From Salinibacterium sp. G-O1 (GTDB taxonomy: Bacteria > Actinomycetota > Actinomycetes > Actinomycetales > Microbacteriaceae), in contig NZ_JASISV010000001.1 of assembly GCF_030063305.1 (NCBI RefSeq), positions 868,001 through 932,000 on the forward strand: 64,000 nt of DNA, written 5' to 3'. The notes beneath the pieces are model-generated. The model did not search any database. It was not told where the DNA came from and saw only the letters and a list, made by a program, of their open reading frames with translations. The position numbers and the translations under genes were made by a program. Positions 27,240 through 35,617 of this stretch are shown one piece after another. Numbering within the stretch: the stretch's first letter is position 1; every line of letters begins with the position of its first letter.

Positions 27240-28271
27240 TCAGGCGCTGACGACGGCCGCCGCGGCGACCAGCGAGTAAAGGTTTTTCGGGTCGGCGGGC
27301 TCGGCGATCAGGTCGACATCGGTGAAGAAGTCGGTGCCGTCGACGGCATCGCGGGCGTAGCGGAGGGCGGAGAAGTCCTCGATCGCGAAACCGACGGAGT
27401 CAAAGACCGTCACCTGCTCGGCGCTCGTGCGGCCCTCGGCTTCGCCGACCAGCACGCGCCAGAGTTCGGTGACCGGGAAGTCAGCCTCGACCTGCTGGAT
27501 CTCGCCCTCGATGCGGGTCTGCTCGGGGAACTCGACGAACACATCCGAGCGACGCAGGATGGCCGCATCCAGCTCCGTCTTGCCGGGGCAGTCGCCACCG
27601 ATCGCGTTCAGGTGCATGCCCGGCTCAACCATGTCGTTCGAGATGATTGTCGCGTTCGTCTTGTCTGCCGTGCAGGTGGTGACAATGTCGGCTCCGCGAA
27701 CGGCGTCACGGGCATCCGTCGCCCGGTCGATTTCGAAGCCGAGTGGCGACACGTTTTCGATGAACTTGTCGAGGGCGGCCGGGTCGGTGTCCCAGACGCG
27801 GAGGGTGGTGATGCCCAGGCCCGCGCGGAAGCCGAGCGCCTGGAATTCGGCCTGGGTTCCGGTGCCGATCATCGCCATCACCGTCGACTCTGGCCGTGCC
27901 AGCAGCTTCGCGGCGAAGACGGATGTCGCGGCCGTGCGCAGCGCGGTGAGGAGGGTCATCTCGGACCAGAAGGTTGGGTAGCCGGTGTTCACGTCGGCGA
28001 GCACGCCGAAGGCCGTGACGGTCTGGTGGCCTCGCGACGGGTTGGAGGGGTGACCGTTGACGTACTTGAACGCGTAGGTCTCGCCGTCACTGGTGGGCAT
28101 GAGTTCGATGACACCGAGCGGCGAGTGGCTCGCGACCCTCGGGGACTTGTCGAAGATGGGCCAGCGCGCGAAATCCTCTTCGAGGTATGCCACCATGCCG
28201 GTGATGATCGACTCGACACCGGTGCTGGCGATCCAGCGGCTCATGTTTCCCACGTCGACGAAGCGCACCAT
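27240..28271 (-). CDS. ocd: Ornithine cyclodeaminase
   Basis: The 343-residue NAD-dependent enzyme of the OCD/mu-crystallin family converts ornithine to proline and ammonia. The dinucleotide motif MIGTGTQAEFQ lies near residue 135, the substrate loop KYVNGHPSNPSRG near residue 70, and the catalytic acid region LRRSDVFVEFPEQT near residue 230. ATG 28271 follows GGGAGA; upstream frame is cysteine-rich nonsense. It leads the ocd-ctlX operon and is divergent from an Lrp-type regulator. Confidence 0.92.
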   Translation of the reverse strand: MVRFVDVGNMSRWIASTGVESIITGMVAYLEEDFARWPIFDKSPRVASHSPLGVIELMPTSDGETYAFKYVNGHPSNPSRGHQTVTAFGVLADVNTGYPTFWSEMTLLTALRTAATSVFAAKLLARPESTVMAMIGTGTQAEFQALGFRAGLGITTLRVWDTDPAALDKFIENVSPLGFEIDRATDARDAVRGADIVTTCTADKTNATIISNDMVEPGMHLNAIGGDCPGKTELDAAILRRSDVFVEFPEQTRIEGEIQQVEADFPVTELWRVLVGEAEGRTSAEQVTVFDSVGFAIEDFSALRYARDAVDGTDFFTDVDLIAEPADPKNLYSLVAAAAVVSA

Positions 28272-28296
28272 GATTTCTCCCTTAACTCGTGTGCTC

Positions 28297-28395
28297 AGCC
28301 TACGAATGTGCACTATGCAGCAACAATGACCATTCGGTGAGCTTTTGGGGCACTCTCTGTGCTCTTTGCGCATCCAAGACATACAATATGCACAT
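28297..28395. promoter_or_regulatory. Divergent ocd / Lrp control region with paired ATGTGCA sites
   Basis: For ocd, minus-strand TAGGCT (28297-28302) can be the -10, with TTGTTG 18 bp upstream as -35. For the regulator, plus-strand TACAAT (28382-28387) ends 6 nt before ATG 28394. ATGTGCA (28306-28312) lies in the ocd spacer and its reverse complement TGCACAT (28389-28395) lies at the regulator start, so both promoters carry the same 7-mer. This suggests binding by the divergently encoded Lrp protein. Confidence 0.5.
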
Positions 28396-28825
28396 GGTGA
28401 CAATGGATGACCTCGATCGACGTCTCATCGGACTGCTGAGGACCAACGCCCGCGAGCCTGTGGCTGTTCTCGCCAGGGAGCTGGGGGTGACCAGAACGAC
28501 CGTGACCAGCCGTCTCGACCGGCTGCTCGACAACGGCACGATCCTCGGGTTTTCGGCCAGAGTGCGCGCCGAAAACGACCCGGACACAATCCGTGCCGTC
28601 GCCCTGATCGAGGTGGAGGGGCGCACCACCGACGACGTGATCCGTCAGCTCCGCGGATTCCCGGAGGTGCACTCGCTACACACGACCAACGGCGCGTGGG
28701 ACCTGGTCGCGGAGCTGCGCACAGACACCCTCGGGCACTTCGACCGGGTGCTGGCGCGCATCCGGTCGTTGGATGGCGTCATCAACAGTGAGACGAGCCT
28801 GCTCCTGAGCTCGGTGATGGTCTAG
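28394..28825 (+). CDS. Lrp/AsnC family transcriptional regulator
   Basis: The 143-residue protein has an N-terminal winged helix (DLDRRLIGLLRTNAREPVAV, with TRTTVTSRLDRLL as recognition part) and a C-terminal RAM ligand domain (VALIEVEGRTTDDVIRQL, VHSLHTTNGAWDLVAEL). Lrp proteins respond to amino acids. Its position divergent from ocd-ctlX makes ornithine, citrulline or arginine likely effectors. ATG 28394 is chosen by its leaderless distance to TACAAT; ATG 28388 and 28403 are alternatives. Confidence 0.9.
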   Translation: MVTMDDLDRRLIGLLRTNAREPVAVLARELGVTRTTVTSRLDRLLDNGTILGFSARVRAENDPDTIRAVALIEVEGRTTDDVIRQLRGFPEVHSLHTTNGAWDLVAELRTDTLGHFDRVLARIRSLDGVINSETSLLLSSVMV

Positions 28826-28855
28826 TCGCATCCCGGACCGCCGCCCTGTTCCACT

Positions 28856-28936
28856 CCCAAATGAAGGAGATTTCGCGTCGGAGAGGCTGCGCGGCCCTAA
28901 AGCACCCCGAGGTTTGCGAAATCTCCTTCATTTGGG
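28856..28936. repeat. 81-bp palindrome with perfect 21-bp arms
   Basis: The arms 28856-28876 and 28916-28936 are exact reverse complements (arm begins CCCAAATGAAGGAG and ends ATTTCGC), separated by a 39-nt GC-rich loop. It lies between the Lrp stop and the ABC-F start. No T tract follows and no gene is inside. It could be a terminator, a transposon-derived miniature element or a chromosomal hairpin repeat. Confidence 0.75.
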
Positions 28937-29057
28937 GGAGGGGACGGGCCCGCGGCGCCGAGAGCACGCTGGTTGGTGTGACGGTGCTCGGGTATCCGGG
29001 ACAATTGGTGGAGATCGAGGCTACGGCGGCAGTGATCGACTAGGGGAGAACCACAGC

Positions 29058-30644
29058 ATGAGCCTGATCAGGTTGAACGACGTCGAACTGCGCATCGACA
29101 AGACGCAGGTGCTGCGGGAGGCGTTCTTCAGGCTCGAGCCGAAGGATCGCGTCGGGCTGATCGGCCGCAACGGCTCGGGCAAGTCGTCGCTGCTCAAGCT
29201 CGTCCTCGAGCAGCTTGCCCCGACGAGCGGCACGATCACCATCGAACCTGGCACCAAGTTCGGCTACTTCTCGCAGTTCTCCGAGCTGAACGGTTCGGCG
29301 ACGATCCTCGAGGTGCTCGACGACCTCTTCGTCGATATCCGGGCGATCGAAGCCGAGCTCGCGAGCATCGACGCCGCGATTGCTGCAGATCCGAGTGCGG
29401 ATCTCGACGCCCTCATCCACCGCCAGGCCACCCTGTTCGAAGACATGGATCGGCTCGACGGCTGGGACTACAAACGCCGCATCGACCAGGCGCTCACAAC
29501 CCTTGGCTTCACCGAGGCGCATCGCACCAGCGCGATCGACGACCTGTCAGGTGGTTGGCGCAACCGCGCGGCGCTCGCCAAGATCGTCCTCGAAGACCCC
29601 GATGTGCTGCTGCTCGACGAGCCCACGAACTTCCTCGACGTCGCTGGTGTCGAGTGGCTGGAGGCTTGGTTCCGCGGCTTCCACGGCGCCGCGATCATCG
29701 TCTCGCACGACAGGCGCTTCCTCGACTCTGTGGTCACCCGCATCATCGAGGTCGAGAACTTCCACCTGCACGAGTACCCCGGCAACTTCGGCGAGTACGT
29801 CATCCAGAAGCAGTTCAGGCTGAAGACTCTCGAGCAGCAGTTCGTGCACGAATCAGAGTTGCTCGCCTTCGAGGCCGAGGGCATCGCCGACCGTCGGGAG
29901 GCGGCGAAGGCTGCGAGCCGCGGTCTCGACAAGCAGCTCTCCACCATCAAGAAGAGCCGAGCGCCCCGGCCCGTCGACCAGATCATCACCGAGATTTACG
30001 GTGGCCTTCACATCAAGGATGTCCTCTGCCGGGTCGACCGCATCAGCAAGTCCTACGACGGCCGTGTGCTGTTCTCAGACCTCAGTTTCGAGATCCGTCG
30101 GCGCGATCGCATCGTGATCCTCGGATCCAACGGCAGCGGAAAGTCCACACTGTTGCGCGTGCTCACGGACGAAAAGCCGGATTCCGGCGAGACGGTCTGG
30201 ACGAAGGGCAGCGACGTCATCTCGTACAACAAGATGCTCGACGAACTCGACCTTGACGACACCGTTACTCATGCGGTCAATGCGATGCCGAACAGCCTCG
30301 CCCTGACGGCGACGCGCAAGTCGGTCGGGCGGTTCCTGTCGATGTTCCAGTTCTCCGAGGCCGACCTGAAGCAGCGCATCGGCAACCTGTCTGGTGGCCA
30401 GCGCGCCAGGGTGGCGATGGCGCAGTGCCTGCTGTCCGGCGCATCCGTGCTGCTGCTCGACGAGCCGACGAACCACCTCGACATGGCGAGCACCCAGGTG
30501 ATGGAGCGCGCGCTCGTTCACTTCCCAGGGGCTGTTGTAGTCGTAAGCCACGACAGGTTCTTCACCGACAAGATCGCGAACCGGTTCCTGGTGTTCGGGG
30601 CCGAGGGCGCGGAGCCCGGCGAGATCGACGTTCGGGTCGCCTAG
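29058..30644 (+). CDS. ABC-F family ATPase
   Basis: The 528-residue protein has two ABC domains and no membrane segment, as in translation-factor type ABC-F proteins. Domain 1 has Walker A GRNGSGKSS (residues about 36-44), signature LSGGW and Walker B LLLDEPTNFLD; domain 2 has GSNGSGKST, LSGGQRARVA and LLLDEPTNHLD. A charged linker (residues about 245-310) joins them. Members act on the ribosome or confer antibiotic resistance; the subgroup is not determined. ATG 29058 follows GGGGAG. Its stop overlaps convergent doxX by 4 bp. Confidence 0.92.
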   Translation: MSLIRLNDVELRIDKTQVLREAFFRLEPKDRVGLIGRNGSGKSSLLKLVLEQLAPTSGTITIEPGTKFGYFSQFSELNGSATILEVLDDLFVDIRAIEAELASIDAAIAADPSADLDALIHRQATLFEDMDRLDGWDYKRRIDQALTTLGFTEAHRTSAIDDLSGGWRNRAALAKIVLEDPDVLLLDEPTNFLDVAGVEWLEAWFRGFHGAAIIVSHDRRFLDSVVTRIIEVENFHLHEYPGNFGEYVIQKQFRLKTLEQQFVHESELLAFEAEGIADRREAAKAASRGLDKQLSTIKKSRAPRPVDQIITEIYGGLHIKDVLCRVDRISKSYDGRVLFSDLSFEIRRRDRIVILGSNGSGKSTLLRVLTDEKPDSGETVWTKGSDVISYNKMLDELDLDDTVTHAVNAMPNSLALTATRKSVGRFLSMFQFSEADLKQRIGNLSGGQRARVAMAQCLLSGASVLLLDEPTNHLDMASTQVMERALVHFPGAVVVVSHDRFFTDKIANRFLVFGAEGAEPGEIDVRVA

Positions 30645-31087
30645 GAGCGTCGCGCGCGCCACCACGTCCAGGCGCCCGTCGACCACAGTGCCCAGGCGAC
30701 CAGCAGCGGCTGAAACAGCAGGCGCACTCCGAGCGCGACGGCCATCGGGTTGACCCATCCTTCTGTCGCGGTGTGCACGAACAGCTGCGAGATGTTGCCG
30801 GGGAAGATCGCCAGGAAGAACAGCGCGGCAACCCAGCCGACGGCCACCCGATAGCGGGCAATCAGCAACACCGCGAGCCCGAGGGCGATTTCGACGATCC
30901 CGGATGCCACGACCACGAAGTCAACGTCAAACGGAAGCCAGGGCGGCACCTGAGCCTGGAACGCCTGCCGCGCAATGGTGAGATGTCCGATACCGGCGGC
31001 AATGAGGAACAGCCCGAGCAGCACCCTCCCGATCGTGCGACGGATCGAGGTGGGCCGTGCGGGGGCGGTGCTGGCATCCTGCGACAT
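30641..31087 (-). CDS. DoxX-like small membrane protein
   Basis: The 148-residue protein has four hydrophobic segments and the DoxX-type features RVLLGLFLIAAGIGHLTIAR and VEIALGLAVLLIARYRVAVG. DoxX family proteins are small integral membrane proteins, some linked to quinone or redox chemistry; no specific role can be given here. Confidence 0.8.
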   Translation of the reverse strand: MSQDASTAPARPTSIRRTIGRVLLGLFLIAAGIGHLTIARQAFQAQVPPWLPFDVDFVVVASGIVEIALGLAVLLIARYRVAVGWVAALFFLAIFPGNISQLFVHTATEGWVNPMAVALGVRLLFQPLLVAWALWSTGAWTWWRARRS

Positions 31088-31119
31088 GCCTCAAGACTGC
31101 GGCACAAATCGCGTCAGTG

Positions 31120-31842
31120 CTACCGCCAGGCGGCGGATGACCACCCTGCCGCCGGGGGCTGGTGACGGAACCGAGTCATTCGGGGGCCAGCGATACGCAG
31201 AACGATTGTCGCGACGAATGAGGCCGCGAGCAACGCCCAGAGCCAATCGGGGCTCGCGGAAACGATGAAAGTTACGGGCCACACGCCAGCCGCAGCAATC
31301 GGCCAGAAGAGCACTGAGACTCCGAGGAGGCCGAACACGAGGCGCGGCGGGCGCGACAGTCCGGCCGCCGCCCACACCAGCGCGAGGATGATCGGCGGAA
31401 TCAGTCGTGGTGAGACTTCAGCCATTGACCCCGCGTAGGTGGTGGTGAGCACACCGCCCGTGGTCGCGACGATGACCGCGATCGACAGGAACGCGAGGGT
31501 GTTCCATAAGGCGCTGCGTTCCACGACGAGTGAGGAGTCGCCGACCGGACGATGAATGGTGTCGCGGCGGAACGATGGAGGTGCGTCTCCCACAGGCTCC
31601 AGCGCGGCGGGAACCGAGTACGTCTGCCCGGAACGAGAGCCCTGCCGGTCGAAACGAGATCGCAGTTCGGGGTCGAGCAGCACGCGCTGCGCCTCGTCGA
31701 GCCTGAGGGTCATTGCCACTCCCGCGACGCCTGCGACGTTCGGGTGGTGGATGCTGGTGAGCCGTTGATGGGCGGCATGGATTTCTTCGGGGGAGGCGTC
31801 GGGTGCCACGCCAAGCAATTCGTAATGGTTCGGGGTTTCCAT
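31120..31842 (-). CDS. J-domain-like membrane protein, downstream copy with HPN
   Basis: The 240-residue protein has an N-terminal DnaJ-like domain (residues about 5-65) and three to four hydrophobic segments in the C-terminal half. The J-domain HPD tripeptide, needed to stimulate DnaK, reads HPN here (IHHPNVAG), so this copy probably cannot activate DnaK. It is a tandem paralogue of the gene at 31923-32639; the FIVSASPDW segment and the ends of the proteins are nearly identical. ATG 31842 lies 9 nt after TATGCT without a ribosome binding site. Confidence 0.78.
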   Translation of the reverse strand: METPNHYELLGVAPDASPEEIHAAHQRLTSIHHPNVAGVAGVAMTLRLDEAQRVLLDPELRSRFDRQGSRSGQTYSVPAALEPVGDAPPSFRRDTIHRPVGDSSLVVERSALWNTLAFLSIAVIVATTGGVLTTTYAGSMAEVSPRLIPPIILALVWAAAGLSRPPRLVFGLLGVSVLFWPIAAAGVWPVTFIVSASPDWLWALLAASFVATIVLRIAGPRMTRFRHQPPAAGWSSAAWR

Positions 31843-31903
31843 TGTGGGTTCAGCATATTTCACCAAAGCGCCCGTTCGTGGGGTACACTTCGCCGAAATT
31901 TGT

Positions 31904-31916
31904 CCCCAATGCGGGG
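31904..31916 (-). terminator. CCCC-AATGC-GGGG hairpin between the two J-domain genes
   Basis: A 4-bp GC stem with a 5-nt loop directly after the stop of the upstream J-domain gene. Nearly the same sequence precedes the other copy at 32665-32683, so it was probably duplicated with the gene. Confidence 0.35.
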
Positions 31917-31922
31917 GTAGAG

Positions 31923-32639
31923 CTAGGCGGTGGAGGCCCAACGCGGCGCCGAAGGCTTGCTTCGGAGCTGAGTCACTCGCGGGGCCGAAACGCGCAGCAC
32001 GATGGTGGCCACGAAGGATGCCGTGAGCATCGCCCAAACCCAGTCGGGGCTCGCTGAAACGATGAAGGCGAACGGGGAAAGGCCTGATGCGCCAAGCGGC
32101 CACAACAGCATCGCGCTTCCGAAGAGGAAATAGATGAATCGTGGTGGACGCGACAGGCCGGCCGCCATCCATGCCAGGGCGACAATCAGGGGCGGCACCA
32201 TTCTGGGCGAAACTTCCCCCAGCGGGCCGGAATATGTGGTCGTGAGAATCCCGATCGTGGTCACCAGGATGGTCGTGATCGACGAGATCGCCAGGATGTC
32301 CCAGACGACGCTGTGTTCCTCAGCGGCGGGGGAGGAGCGCGCGGAGCGGTAAGGGGCTTCGCGGCGAAAATCGCGCGCGGACTGATTGGCTGGGCCGGGA
32401 TTCGACGTGTTCGAGCGTGTTGCGCCGGAGTGGCTTGCTGGCCGGTCCACGCGCGATCGCAGGTCCGGGTCGAGCAGCACCCGCTGAGCTTCGTTGAGTC
32501 TGAGGGTCATCGCGGTGCCCGCCGCCCCCGCCACATCCGGGTGGTACACCCTCACCAACCGCCGGTAGGCAGCACGAATCTCATCGGCTGTGGCTTCGGG
32601 GGTCACGCACAGCAATTCGTAATGGGTGGGGGATTCCAT
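31923..32639 (-). CDS. J-domain-like membrane protein, upstream copy with intact HPD
   Basis: The 238-residue paralogue of the 31120-31842 gene has the J-domain with intact HPD (VYHPDVAG), then a variable serine/asparagine-rich linker (residues about 75-115) and C-terminal membrane segments. Membrane J-proteins can recruit DnaK to the membrane; that role is an inference. The leader TATGCTGAA...CAC.ATGGAA is shared with the downstream copy, including the 9-nt gap between TATGCT and the ATG. It lies 55 bp after the sugE stop. Confidence 0.8.
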   Translation of the reverse strand: MESPTHYELLCVTPEATADEIRAAYRRLVRVYHPDVAGAAGTAMTLRLNEAQRVLLDPDLRSRVDRPASHSGATRSNTSNPGPANQSARDFRREAPYRSARSSPAAEEHSVVWDILAISSITTILVTTIGILTTTYSGPLGEVSPRMVPPLIVALAWMAAGLSRPPRFIYFLFGSAMLLWPLGASGLSPFAFIVSASPDWVWAMLTASFVATIVLRVSAPRVTQLRSKPSAPRWASTA

Positions 32640-32664
32640 CGTGTTTTCAGCATATGACATCCGT

Positions 32665-32683
32665 GACCCCCAAATGCGGGGTC
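32665..32683 (-). terminator. GACCCC...GGGGTC hairpin after sugE
   Basis: GACCCC (32665-32670) pairs with GGGGTC (32678-32683) across a 7-nt loop, between the sugE stop and the upstream J-domain gene. It resembles the 31904-31916 hairpin. Confidence 0.45.
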
Positions 32684-32693
32684 TGGGCGTCAA

Positions 32694-33017
32694 TTAATGG
32701 CTGCCGTCGACCAATTTCAGCCCCACGATGCAGCCCACGAGACCGAGCAGCAAAAGCACCTTGATGATGGATGCGGGTTCACCGCCGAAGATCATCGCGT
32801 ACGTCACCGCCAGCGCTGCTCCGATTCCCACCCATACCGCGTACGCCGTACCCGTGGGGATGTCGCGCATCGCCAGCGCCAGCCCGGCCATGCTGACTGC
32901 GAGTGCCACGCCGAAAATGACGGTCGGCCACAGTTTTGTGAAGTTCTCGGACTTGCCCAAAGCCGTGGCCCAGACTGCCTCGAGCACTCCGGACACAATA
33001 AGAATCACCCATGCCAT
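32694..33017 (-). CDS. sugE: SMR family guanidinium exporter (Gdx/SugE type)
   Basis: The 107-residue protein has four transmembrane helices, the essential membrane glutamate E13 (VSGVLEAVWA), and the GTAYAVWVGIGA motif in helix 3 that marks the SugE/Gdx branch. That branch exports guanidinium in exchange for protons. The guanidine-III riboswitch immediately upstream supports this substrate strongly. ATG 33017 is chosen over GTG 33026 from the position of AGAGGG and of the conserved MAWVIL start. Confidence 0.92.
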   Translation of the reverse strand: MAWVILIVSGVLEAVWATALGKSENFTKLWPTVIFGVALAVSMAGLALAMRDIPTGTAYAVWVGIGAALAVTYAMIFGGEPASIIKVLLLLGLVGCIVGLKLVDGSH

Positions 33018-33029
33018 GACGACCACAAC

Positions 33030-33078
33030 CCTCTGGCCAGTCTTGTCGCGTGCCGGGTACTGATCCGTCGTCCGGGGG
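33030..33078 (-). promoter_or_regulatory. Guanidine-III riboswitch
   Basis: Reading the minus strand from about 33075, the blocks CCGGACGA, TACCCGG and GACAAGAC occur in order with short spacers, identical to the conserved blocks of the guanidine-III (mini-ykkC) class. CCGG and CCGG form P1, and the loop sequence TCAG can pair with CTGG after GACAAGAC as the pseudoknot. AGAGGG follows directly, so ligand binding would expose the ribosome binding site of sugE. This class is known to precede SMR exporters. Confidence 0.85.
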
Positions 33079-33198
33079 TCGCAGTGCGAGTCCCTCAGAA
33101 GAACCTAGCAAACGGGAGCCGGACGGGGCTGAGCGCTCACGTCATTTCGCAGATCGCAACCCCTCGCGCCAGGGCCTGCCGCGTGCTTTTCTAGAAAT

Positions 33199-33825
33199 AT
33201 GACCGCACTCGCCATGTTCCCTTTGGGATCTGTGCTGTTCCCACACATGCCGTTGAGCATCCGAATCTTCGAGGAACGCTACATCGTGATGCTCTCGAGG
33301 GTGTTGCAGGACGAACCGTCTGAGTTCGGAGTGGTGCTCATCGAACGCGGCCAGGAGGTGGGCGGCGGGGAGAAGCGATTCGCGGTCGGGACCGTCGCCA
33401 GAATTGTGCAGATCGAAGCGGCCGAGGGCTTCATCGGGCTGGCCGCTGAGGGGCAGGGCCGAATCGCGATCGAGGAGTGGCTCGAGGAGGATCCACATCC
33501 GCAGGCCATCGTGCGCGAACTCCCCGCCCTCGAATGGGACGATTCGTTGACTCCACTGAGAGAGCGTGCCGAGCAACTGGTGCGTCGCACGCTGTCGATG
33601 GCAAGCGAGTTCTCGGAGCTTGCCTGGTCTCCCGACGTCGAACTGGCGGCAGACCCGGTTGCCCACGCCTGGCAGCTTGCCGCGATCTCTCCGCTGGGGC
33701 CGCTCGACCAGATGTCGCTGTTGTGCTCAGGCACGATGTCTGAGCTGCTGGAGGGAATTATTGAGCACACCCTTGGCGTGGAGCTGTCGCTTGCGTCGCC
33801 GTGGCTGGATGACGAACCGGAGTAG
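33199..33825 (+). CDS. Lon N-terminal (LON substrate-binding) domain protein
   Basis: The 208-residue protein consists of the LON domain without the AAA+ or protease parts: MFPLGSVLFPHMPLSIRIFEERY near the start is typical, then FGVVLIERGQEVGGG and VGTVARIVQIEAAEG. A helical C-terminal region follows. Such stand-alone proteins are common in actinobacteria; their function is unknown. It lies directly upstream of the gcv promoter. Confidence 0.85.
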   Translation: MTALAMFPLGSVLFPHMPLSIRIFEERYIVMLSRVLQDEPSEFGVVLIERGQEVGGGEKRFAVGTVARIVQIEAAEGFIGLAAEGQGRIAIEEWLEEDPHPQAIVRELPALEWDDSLTPLRERAEQLVRRTLSMASEFSELAWSPDVELAADPVAHAWQLAAISPLGPLDQMSLLCSGTMSELLEGIIEHTLGVELSLASPWLDDEPE

Positions 33826-33857
33826 GGCAGCGGCATCCACTTCGCGCCCCGTATTGC

Positions 33858-33863
33858 TAGGCT
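33858..33863 (+). promoter_or_regulatory. -10 hexamer TAGGCT for gcvTHP
   Basis: TAGGCT lies about 30 bp before the first riboswitch stem, placing the transcription start near 33870. No -35 is convincing. Confidence 0.45.
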
Positions 33864-33892
33864 GGCCGCACAACTGAACATCGGGCCGCAAC

Positions 33893-34097
33893 ACAATGCG
33901 GGAGAGCCGAAGAATGACCGTGCGCTTTATTGCCACGTGCAGCCGACGGCACCGAAGGAGCAAGCCTCCCCGCCAATCTCTCAGGTTCATGTACCGCATC
34001 GACTGGCCACTCTGGAAAGTGGAACCCGCACAGGTTCCCGCCGACGGTGAAAGCGATCGCATCGCGAAACTCTCAGGCCAATGACAGAGGGGGAGTT
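33893..34097 (+). promoter_or_regulatory. Tandem glycine riboswitch
   Basis: Two glycine aptamers lie in series. Aptamer 1 (about 33897-33998) has GGGAGAG, GCCGACGGCACCGAAGGAG and CTCTCAGG. Aptamer 2 (about 34010-34089) has CTCTGGAAAG, GCCGACGGTGAAAGC, GAAACTCTCAGG and the closing CAGAG. They are joined by a short linker, as in cooperative glycine riboswitches. The element ends 32 bp before the gcvT start, next to the ribosome binding site region, and should activate glycine cleavage when glycine is high. Confidence 0.93.
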
Positions 34098-34128
34098 CCA
34101 CCCGCAGCCATGCCTACAGGAGAACTCC

Positions 34129-35244
34129 GTGACCGATGCTCCCGACCCCCGACAGTCGCCACTGCACGATGTGCATGCCGCTGCCGGAGCCAGCTTCACT
34201 GACTTCGCCGGCTGGCTGATGCCGGTGCGGTACAGCTCAGATCTTGCCGAGCACCACGCCGTGCGCACGTCGGCAGGCATTTTCGATATCTCCCACATGG
34301 CCGAGATCGTCGTCGAGGGCCCGGATGCCGCGGCCTACCTCGATTTCGCGCTCGCAGGCAAGCTCTCGGCGGTGGCGATCGGCCAGGCCAAATACAGCCT
34401 GCTGCTCGACACCTCCGGTGGCATCATCGATGACCTCGTCGTGTACCGAAAAGGCGATGACTCCTTCTTTGTCGTGGCGAACGCCGGCAACAGGGCGCCG
34501 GTCGCGGAGGCTCTGGAGCACAGGGCCGGTGAGTTCGATGTGACGGTCGTCGACCAGAGCGACGAGATCTCGCTGATCGCCGTCCAGGGTCCCCGGTCAC
34601 GCGAGATCGTGGCCGCGACGGCGGGCATCAGCGGTGTCGAACTGGACTCCCTGAAGTACTACTGGAGCACCAGCGGAACGTTCAATGGTCTGCCGCTCAT
34701 GGTGGGGCGCACCGGCTACACCGGCGAGGACGGCTTCGAGCTTTACATCCAGGCGGATGCCGCGGCCGACCTGTGGGCAGCACTCACCGCCGCGGGCGAG
34801 CCGTTCGGGCTCGTGCCTGCCGGGCTCGCCAGCCGCGACACCCTCAGGCTGGAGGCAGGCATGCCGTTATACGGCCACGAACTCGGGCTCGACACCCTGC
34901 CCGTGCAAGCCGGGCTCGGACGGGTCGTGAACCTGAAGAAGGATGGCGACTTCGTCGGACGGCAGGCCTCCGAGACGGGTGCGCCCGAGGGCGCGCGGGT
35001 GCTCGTCGGCCTGGTTTCCGACGGCAAACGCGCCGGCCGCGCCGGCTACGCGGTGTTCGACGGCGACACGGAGGTCGGCACGATCACGAGCGGCGCCCTG
35101 TCGCCCACCCTCGGGTACCCGATTGCGATGGCGTACGTCGACCCGGCCCTGAACGCGCCGGGCACAGAGCTGGCAATAGACGTGCGGGGGTCGCGAGTCG
35201 CGGCATCCGTCGTATCACTTCCCTTTTACAAGCGAGAGGCATGA
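34129..35244 (+). CDS. gcvT: Glycine cleavage system T protein (aminomethyltransferase)
   Basis: The 371-residue T protein transfers the methylene group from lipoyl-H to tetrahydrofolate and releases ammonia. Typical segments are [46 protein letters not shown] and [22 protein letters not shown] 34129 follows ACAGGAGAAC. The in-frame ATG at 34081 lies inside the second riboswitch aptamer and is rejected. Its stop overlaps gcvH (ATGA). Confidence 0.96.
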   Translation: MTDAPDPRQSPLHDVHAAAGASFTDFAGWLMPVRYSSDLAEHHAVRTSAGIFDISHMAEIVVEGPDAAAYLDFALAGKLSAVAIGQAKYSLLLDTSGGIIDDLVVYRKGDDSFFVVANAGNRAPVAEALEHRAGEFDVTVVDQSDEISLIAVQGPRSREIVAATAGISGVELDSLKYYWSTSGTFNGLPLMVGRTGYTGEDGFELYIQADAAADLWAALTAAGEPFGLVPAGLASRDTLRLEAGMPLYGHELGLDTLPVQAGLGRVVNLKKDGDFVGRQASETGAPEGARVLVGLVSDGKRAGRAGYAVFDGDTEVGTITSGALSPTLGYPIAMAYVDPALNAPGTELAIDVRGSRVAASVVSLPFYKREA

Positions 35245-35617
35245 CCATGGCTGAACTGAACGAACTCAAGTACACCGCTGAGCACGAGTGGATCCTGATC
35301 GAGGGCGACATCGCCACCGTCGGAATCACGGCATACGCTGCCGAGAAGCTGGGCGACATCGTCTTCGTCGAGCTGCCGAAGGTGGGCTCGACGCTCGCCG
35401 AGGGCACCGTGGTCGGCGAGATCGAATCGACCAAGTCGGTCGGTGAGCTCTTCGCGCCCGTCAACGGCACAGTCGTCGAGGCAAACGATGCCGTCAGCGA
35501 CAGCCCTGAACTGGTAAACAGTGATCCCTTCGGCGCAGGCTGGCTCGTCAAGGTGAAGTTCACCGAACTGCCCGAATTCCTCGACCTCGCCGCATACACG
35601 GCCCTGACGGGCGAGTG

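Noticed and set aside
34081-34128. Upstream ATG for gcvT
   Set aside because: It lies inside the conserved 3' part of the second glycine aptamer; GTG 34129 has the ribosome binding site.
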